Assembly: GCF_021917145.1 (NCBI RefSeq)
Contig: NC_061075.1
Location: 7,339,240 to 7,403,239, forward strand
Direction of reading: 5' to 3'
DNA: 64,000 nt
DNA from: Hypomesus transpacificus
Taxonomy: Eukaryota > Chordata > Actinopteri > Osmeriformes > Osmeridae
The notes beneath the pieces were generated by a model. That model made no database searches and was not told the origin of the DNA. It was given only the letters and a program-made list of their open reading frames with translations. Each line of letters begins with the position of its first letter. Position 1 is the first letter of the stretch. Positions 47,065 to 64,000 of the stretch are shown piece after piece. The position numbers and the translations under genes are program-made.

Positions 47065-50000
47065 CCTGCCGGGGTTAGGTCTGAGGGGCTCAGAGGAAGA
47101 AGGCTCCCAGACAGGAGGTGGTTTGCGGCGGCCAGCTGTGGGCTCCTGGAAGGGCTTTGCTGGCTGTGCAGCACGGCATGCACCACATGCTCCATTCAAT
47201 GGTTCCCCCTCACCTGCACACAGAACGGTGAATAATCGAGTGAGACAACTTGTGGGATAGGTAGTAACAAATGAATAAAAACTAGGCTGTTGCAGTCTGG
47301 GTACTGTAGTCTCTCTTTACATCTTTGGTGGAGACTCCACAAAGGGAATAATCTTCCTCCGAGGCAAACCATTACAGTGCATATGCTTGGCTCCAATTAA
47401 ATTTGGAGGCTCACCCTCTCCTAAGGGGCTTGCACCGAAACAAAATATGCAAATCACCCTGGCCTATATGAAGATACCCTCGATCTCATCTCCTCTGTTC
47501 TGAACGTATCAGTAAAGTTTCCAGACACCACGTTCTCGCTATCGTCTCCTCCGCGCTGGTGAGCTTCTAGGCATGGCTGGCTGGCTGTCTGCTCACCTCC
47601 ACGCTCCCCCACATCGCTTTGGGGCTCAGAGGCTGCTGATCAGTATGCAAAACCCCATGCGCTAAAATAAACTCTGCCTTCCGGCAAACATCACAGCGTC
47701 GTCGCCGCCTCTCTCTCTACGCACTGGCTTACCTGACACCAACGCAGACAAACATGGAAACCCTGGACACAGGAGGGGGAGGAGGAGGAGGGGGAGGAGG
47801 AGGAGGTTGGGTGACATGCCGGACAGACCACCTCTCTTCAGTATTGTATAGATCTGCAGAGGACTACATCCATTGGATCTTATTCCAGACCATAGCACTG
47901 TGTCCACAGCGTGTCACTGTGGATTTTTTTTTTTTTCCTGGATTTATGTGTGTTGGGATACAGTTGTGTGTGTCTGAGTAAACCAGCATTTATCTACTGG
48001 AAGGCTTTCAATTTTCTATAATATTATGCTGTGATAATAATGTAACAAGGCTATAATACTTTTTGTTAAGGACTGAGTCACTGAAATTCGCTTGTTCAAA
48101 TACACTGATAGAGAGTTGCTTGCCAAGATAGCAACCAGGGAATAGGCCTACATGTTTAGTGGAATACGTTGAAGGAAAAAAACATTTAAATGTTAGTATT
48201 TCCCTATACAAGGTTCTAACACAACCAGCTATTAGTTAGACCAGATACAGTACAGTTGGTCCAGGCCAACTATTACCATTGACTGCTTTAATTTCCAGCA
48301 CTAGTCAACATGATAAAAGCTTGGATTATGTAAGAAATCGCAGTGTTGCCAATGAAAACAATCTTCGTGCTGTAACATATGCTGCTAAATCACATCAAGT
48401 GCACTTGTGATCATTAGAGCAGCTTCCAGCAGATGGGAACTGCATCGCACAATACGAGATGGCAAAGCTTGGTGCCATCCCTACAACACCTCCTCGTCCC
48501 TTTTCCGAACAGCAAACATCCATCTTAGTTAAGCATGACATTTCCCTGGGCTGAAACATTGGGAAATGCTGATGATTAGATGAGATAGATAGAGATAGCA
48601 AAGACTGAATTATGTCTTACATAGCCTGTTTACAGCTCAGTCTATCAAAATGTTGCGTAATATTTTGAAGTGACAAGCTGTAAGGCCATTATATTCCTCC
48701 TCTTTTTTAAATTTGCGCACAACCATGAAACACCCTGTTGCTAACAGTGACAAATCCTCCCACTCCACTCTTTATGAACACAACACACAAACTACTGTTC
48801 TGCACAGGGTAAGGCTAGCTTCAGCAAACCCTAAGCTTGCAGATCAATTTTCAAAAGGTGACATTTCTTAAATTTCTCATTTATTTTCACAAGGAGTCAC
48901 ATTGAGGTGTGACATTGGTTTAGGTGAGCAAATTTAACATCACGTAACATTATGTCTGAAAACATCTACTGAAAAGTATGTCCATGTCCTTGTGTCTGTC
49001 AGAATGTTATGGTTATCTTGATATAGTATACATCAGGCTGTTCATTGCGTCACAACGCATGCAAGTCTGATGCAGGGAGCGACACACTAACAGCCCAGCT
49101 TACTGTGTGGGAATGTAACATTTCTCGTTACTCCCGACACCAGTCACCAACACGTATCTTAAACGTTGCAGCACTATTTGATACTTGTCACAAACAAACT
49201 GATGGGTACAACTAGGCGTTGTGTTTATTGGCTTACTGCGAAAAAATCAGTGGCTGTGACACTGACGTTCACATTTTGCCCTTGGCTTGAGGTGTCAAGC
49301 TATCTAGCTAGCCATAAGCAATACAACAACGACCGTTATGTTAGATAGAGTACAGTACAAACGTTAGGTGTCGAGCATCAGCACTCTTGAGAGCCTACTA
49401 CTAGATAGACTAGCTACGTTGTGCTTTACAGCGACAAAGTACGAGAAAAAACAACAACAAAAAACAAGATGATACTATGCGGTTAAGAAAGTATTTTCGG
49501 AATTTGGAAAGATAAGGTACTCACTTCGTGGTAGAATTGGACCCACTTACATCCACCATCATCAAGGATAGGTATTTGCATGGCAGCAGCAACAGTAACC
49601 AGACTCCTTTGGTCGACAACCCACTAGGCAAGAACGCCAACAGCTTTTGAGTGGCATGACTGTGGCCAATCAAACTGGAAAAAGGTTCCAACGCCTTCTT
49701 TCGTAAAACCAATGAAAGCCTACTAAGATCATTTTAATTTGCATAATTTTTTATTTATGTATAGATTTTTGTTATTACTGTAAACAGTTTTTCTTGTCTA
49801 CATCCGAATTTCTTACACATTCGTGAAAACAAAATAAATGCATTCGTATTTATGCAATATAAAGTAAACTGATATAATTTTATATAAACAGCTACTGTGT
49901 AAAAAAAAAATGCATTTAATTTATCAGGCTCCGTTTTTGTTGTTGATAAACAAATTACATCACATTGTCCCACATTATAAGGTTCACCGTAAAGTTATTT

Positions 50001-50620
50001 CATTGTAGGGTAAAGAAAGTTAAGGATTTTGTCTGGTTTCAGTTGAAGACATATTTAAGTTAAGTTAATTATGGCGTTAATACCCAATTATGGACCTCTA
50101 TACTCGCATGGTCTTTGAAGTTGATTCCTAATGCAATCTACTGGACATGACATATTAAGTGTATTTTGATGCAAATTACTTCTAATTAAGAGCACAAGAA
50201 AACGGAATTCCTTTAGTGTTCTTTTTTGCAGATGTCCATCAACGTTCTTCATGTTTGACGTATGAAAGGAATCAGTGTGTATTCATATCATCCCAATTTT
50301 GCAGCTCGAACCTTGATCATAAAGTCGGTTAATCTGCCAAACGCAACGATTTCAAATATTGAATTACATTAATTGCTTTGTTCTTGTATTTGTAAATAGC
50401 TTTTTATGTTTTATTTGTGTAACTGCATGATTGATTCAAGTGTATGTTCTTATTGTGATCCAATAGCAATTAATTCCATCAATAATATAGTTTCACCATC
50501 AGCATAATAATTATTTGAGCCAACTTGAGGTTTCACATAACTTTGTTATGCATCTAGCTACACATTTTTCATAGCATGTGACTGAATTTGTACAGCAATG
50601 CTAGCTGCTTCCAAAAAAGT
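47065..50620. promoter_or_regulatory. cdkl5 5' intron and head-to-head cdkl5/scml2 promoter interval
   Basis: A minus-strand donor CACGAA|GTGAGT at 49524 marks a probable non-coding first exon of cdkl5 (from 49525 rightward). Inverted CCAAT motifs on the minus strand lie at about 49666 and 49710. A plus-strand donor GCAACA|GTAAGT at 50727 marks a probable non-coding first exon of scml2. The start sites would be about 1 kb apart and divergent. Human CDKL5 and SCML2 are also divergent neighbours. An octamer ATGCAAAT is at about 47448. Confidence 0.5.
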
Positions 50621-51805
50621 GGGTTCAGTAGCGATCATGCGCATTGGCTCATGAACGAAAAATATGGCAGCTGACGAATAGAGAAAACTGTTGGGACCTG
50701 ACTCAATTCGATAGAAAACGGCAACAGTAAGTCGATTATTTTCCAGCACGTGGGTATTTTATACGAACACTACTCAAAACTATATAAAAGATACAAGTGG
50801 TGTGAAATTAATGTTTCATTGGAAAGGTCGGTTGAGAACAGTGTTGCTCTCACTTCAATGTTAGCCGTGAGGGACAGCTAGCGAGCTATTTGTTATCTAC
50901 ATGACATTCGTTAAACTGGTCAATGCCACCCCGCGGTGAGTGTAGTGGGTGCGTTGCCGTGGTTTCACGGGCATTCCTTGTGTAGCCGTTATTCAGATAG
51001 TTGTACATTATGTAACGGAGTATTCAAATTTTCTTCGAAAACATGGACAGCTCTCCAAAGTTGTGGAACACAAAGACCTATGATATTGTTTACAAAAATC
51101 CGTTGCATTTTGCTAACGTTATGTTTCGACCATGTGATGCGTTGTTGGGAAAATGAAAACAAAACCAATGTACCTAGCTAGCTAAGGAAAGCTGACTTAA
51201 TCCAGAGTCTTTGGCTGAGCAATAGAATGAACCAAATATCAAAAGTCAGTAAGTTTACGAGTGCTTATAGCTACTATCCTCTCCCCTACCGCTAGCGTAC
51301 TACGTTACATGTTGGGTTAATGTATTTAGGACATACATTCTGACAACGAAATAGCTTCTTTAGATAGCTAGCAGTCATTATTAAGTGTAATTCGGTTTCA
51401 TGTTAATAGGTAGTTAGCTCTAGCTGCTTTAGCGTAGCTTATTAATTTTATACAACCATTTCTGTTTGTTGGCCACACTAAACGAGTTTTAGAATATGTA
51501 GGCAAATGTGTTATCCTCCTAAGTGATAACGATTTACATTATATTCAGCCAGTAATCATACTTGCACTCAGCCTCATACAGAAAAGATCAATTGTCTCTT
51601 ATGGGGATACAAACTGAAGACAACTTAACACCAAGGCATTCAAACCCTGAACACAGTATCATAGTTGTCTAGCTATGGCAATGAACTGATGCCTAGCTAC
51701 AGCACTAACAAAACGCAATTTATTGATCCATTATGGCTAACAGTTTATCTCTCTCTCTGTCTTTCTCTTTTTCTCAGATCAAAACAAAAAGGGGGTTGCT
51801 GTTGG

Positions 51806-51820
51806 GGGGGGGGGGGGGGG
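51806..51820. repeat. Poly-G run in scml2 5' UTR
   Basis: A G homopolymer about 65 bases before the scml2 ATG, downstream of a strong acceptor at 51778. Confidence 0.85.
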
Positions 51821-51882
51821 TGAACAACTTGCACTTGTCTACCCAACACCTTGTTGTGCCACAGCTGCCAACAATAGTTAAC

Positions 51883-61657
<9,775 letters not shown>

Positions 61658-63760
61658 CTGGGCAAGCCTTAGCAGGGAAAGCCTTAGCAGGGCCGCCCCG
61701 GCCCGGACCCCCCCTCCCCCCGCTTCTCCCCCCCCCCCCCCCCCCACCTACAGACCACCCCCTCCCCCCATGCAGCCTGGGAGCAGGCCAGTTAGAGGGT
61801 CCCTGCTCCTCCAATGCACACTGAAGGAAACACAAGACAGACAGACAGACCCTGGCATCTGCCTTGTAACACCTCTGTGGGTGTTACAGCCACACCGTTG
61901 GGCCCGGGCCGGAGGGCCGGGCGGGGTGGGGGAAGACGTGCGCCAGGCGTCGCAGACACATTACCTCATCTTGTCTCATCGGTGGACAGAATGCCGTGGA
62001 GGTCTACTGGACCACAGCGGCTGGAATCCCAAAGGAAGATCATCTCTGTGGTGTTTACAGGACACAGCACAAGCTCACATTAAGAGGGTCGCTTTTTTTT
62101 ACTGAGAGGGAAAAATAAACACATAGTTTCGATCCTGGTTCTGGGATCTCCAAAGATGGAGAATGTTATTTTTTTGTTTTTTTTCCTTATCAAACTTTTG
62201 TTAAGATGACCATTGATGCAAAAATTCCTGTTTAGTAAGGAGGGTTCGGGGATTTCGGTATTTCTTCCCTCCGAAGAGTCTGTCTGTTTACCGTGCTTTA
62301 AAGCTTTCGCCGTTGCTTTTCCAAGTCTGTTGGACAACCTGCCAGTCCGAGGGTGACCCATGACCGTGTCCATTCCATTTCTGTCCCAGTTCTAGTGACC
62401 AGAACATGTGGTGAAAGCCATCACGGTTCCAGAGCATTGACACCCTCTAACTCTTAGAACACTCTTCTTTTAATATGCTCTACGACTTTACTTTTAACAC
62501 GTTCTACAACCCTCATAAGTGTTTGTTTGTGGCTTCTTTCTGCTCGTGTCGTCTTCTGTTTATCGCTAGCATGCTGGACGGGAGTGGCATGCCGTGCTCT
62601 TGTGTTATTAAGGTCGTATCGCCCCCTACAGGCTCCAAGCTCCAACTCAACGCATTTATTTCAGAGGACGGCGCATTGTTGACGTGTAATTGGGTCTTTT
62701 TCAATAGCTTTTTTTTTTTTTTACGTTGGCTTGGTGTTGTGCTGTCTGCATACCAGTGTCAGAAACACCTGTGTGTGGGTCCAGTTTGGATTTCATGAAC
62801 TTCTTTTTTTTTTTGTCATTCAGACCGTTTCAATCACTGTTGTTATGGAGAGCAGCCCTGGTGTATAGTTTTATGGGTTTAACCATGAATATCAGCAACA
62901 AGAATGTACATTTTTGTAGAAAACAAAATATTTTAATGAGATCCTATATGAGGTTGGGGGAGGTGGGGGGTTATTGCAGACAATGTATTTCATACTGCCT
63001 TTTAATACTTCTCACAGTGCTTTTAGTTGAATGAAACTCTATATTACAATAGACATCGCCTTGCTTTTTTGAGATTTCTCAGGTTCAAGTGGTCTTTGTT
63101 AGTACAAACTTTTGTAGCGTACAATTTTTGATGTTATTTACTAAACTTTACTTTATTCTTTTCTTGGTGACTTTACCTGTTGTGCCATAAATGCAACACC
63201 AGATTGTTAGTGCTGAAATATTCTCTTCTGCATCTTTTAAGTACTTGAAAAAAGAAAGTGTTCATCAAGTCACACACGAAGACCGTTTTTTAAAAGACGT
63301 ATTGTGTTAATAACGTTGTGTTTTTCTACTTTATAAAGTGACCAGTGAGCAGCTTCTGTGTGAATTCCTGTGGTTCAGGTGTTCTCCCAGGCTAAGAGCT
63401 AACGAGGATTTCACGGGTTAGGAGATTAACCTCACTGGGGATTAACGCACATAATCTGAAGTAGAGCCGGTAATACACAAAAATGCTCAATGCGTTTATG
63501 TAATCATTCACCTGCATTGTTTACAAAACATCTCACCATCAGATGGTTCACAGTAGAAAAATTCTCATTCAGTACACGGATACCCAATACATACTAAATG
63601 AGGATGTGTGTGCAGAATGAATGGCTTTAAAAAAAGATACAAAATAAATGGATACTTAAATCAATAAATGACTTTCATCTGCGTCCATTTGTGACATGCA
63701 CGAGGCCTCTTGCATTTGCAACACAAATAAAAGCCCTTTAATGATTTTTAGAACATTTGT
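61658..63760 (+). other. scml2: scml2 3' UTR
   Basis: After the TAG at 61655-61657 the sequence repeats 'AAGCCTTAGC(A/T)GGG' three times, then has a poly-C run (61728-61745) and a long AT-rich stretch. Plus-strand AATAAA signals occur at about 62115, 63643-63648 and 63726-63731. Which one is used cannot be told from sequence. Confidence 0.5.
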
Positions 63761-64000
63761 TCCAATTCTGAGTAGATGTTTTTTAATAGGAAAACAATGC
63801 CTTTCAGCAGCAACTGTAACAAAAAAACATGAAAAATCATGAGGGTGTGAATTCACTTTAGGCATCTTCGTTGAAGCTGAATATGAACAAAGCCATTGTT
63901 TTCATACTGTCCAGGACTCTAAACCAGTTTAGCTGAGATTTCCACTCTTTCAGAGGCAGGACAGGGAATCTGTCATGACTCAAAGGCCTGGAGAAATTTC
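63761..64000. other. Flanking sequence, no feature seen
   Basis: I see no gene or repeat in the last 240 bases. Confidence 0.4.

Overview
The window is vertebrate nuclear DNA, most likely from a teleost fish. The genes are split into many short exons by GT-AG introns, and the introns are full of fish-type repeats: tRNA-derived SINEs, palindromic MITE-like elements, long (GA)n tracts, poly-C/poly-G runs and minisatellites. The coding exons belong to vertebrate families. Four of the gene families map to human Xp22 (AP1S2, RS1, CDKL5, SCML2), and a fifth Xp22 gene, SYAP1, is present only as a broken remnant. No bacterial, viral or CRISPR content was seen. All exon coordinates were worked out by hand from reading frame, splice sites and remembered family sequences; no search was run.

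Layout, left to right. 21-2526 (minus) holds the N-terminal exons of a sperm-type Na+/H+ exchanger (SLC9C family), cut off by the left edge. 3748-4848 (plus) is a degenerate syap1 fragment. 6363-17423 (minus) is ap1s2, the sigma-1B subunit of AP-1, with two alternative last exons and a 956-bp perfect tandem duplication in its last long intron. 17984-18353 (minus) is a compact two-exon gene of 78 codons with its own poly(A) signal. I do not recognise it as a named gene; its C-terminal half resembles a divergent histone H2B fold. 20000-23859 (plus) is rs1 (retinoschisin), preceded by a palindromic CRX/OTX-type site. 26576-47053 (minus) is cdkl5, running tail-to-tail with rs1. 51883-61657 (plus) is scml2, a Polycomb MBT/SLED/SAM protein, head-to-head with cdkl5 across a short promoter interval near 49.5-50.7 kb. 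From 61658 to the end is scml2 3' UTR and flank.

The relative orientation of scml2, cdkl5 and rs1 is the same as on the human X chromosome, so this is an old syntenic block and not a functional operon. The genes serve unrelated jobs: clathrin-adaptor sorting, retinal adhesion, neuronal and ciliary kinase signalling, chromatin repression, and sperm ion exchange. The most interesting points are the hidden 78-aa gene, the alternative ap1s2 terminal exon, an 18-bp coding repeat in cdkl5 that makes a DKSRDR array, an acidic repeat expansion in rs1, and the identical tandem duplication.
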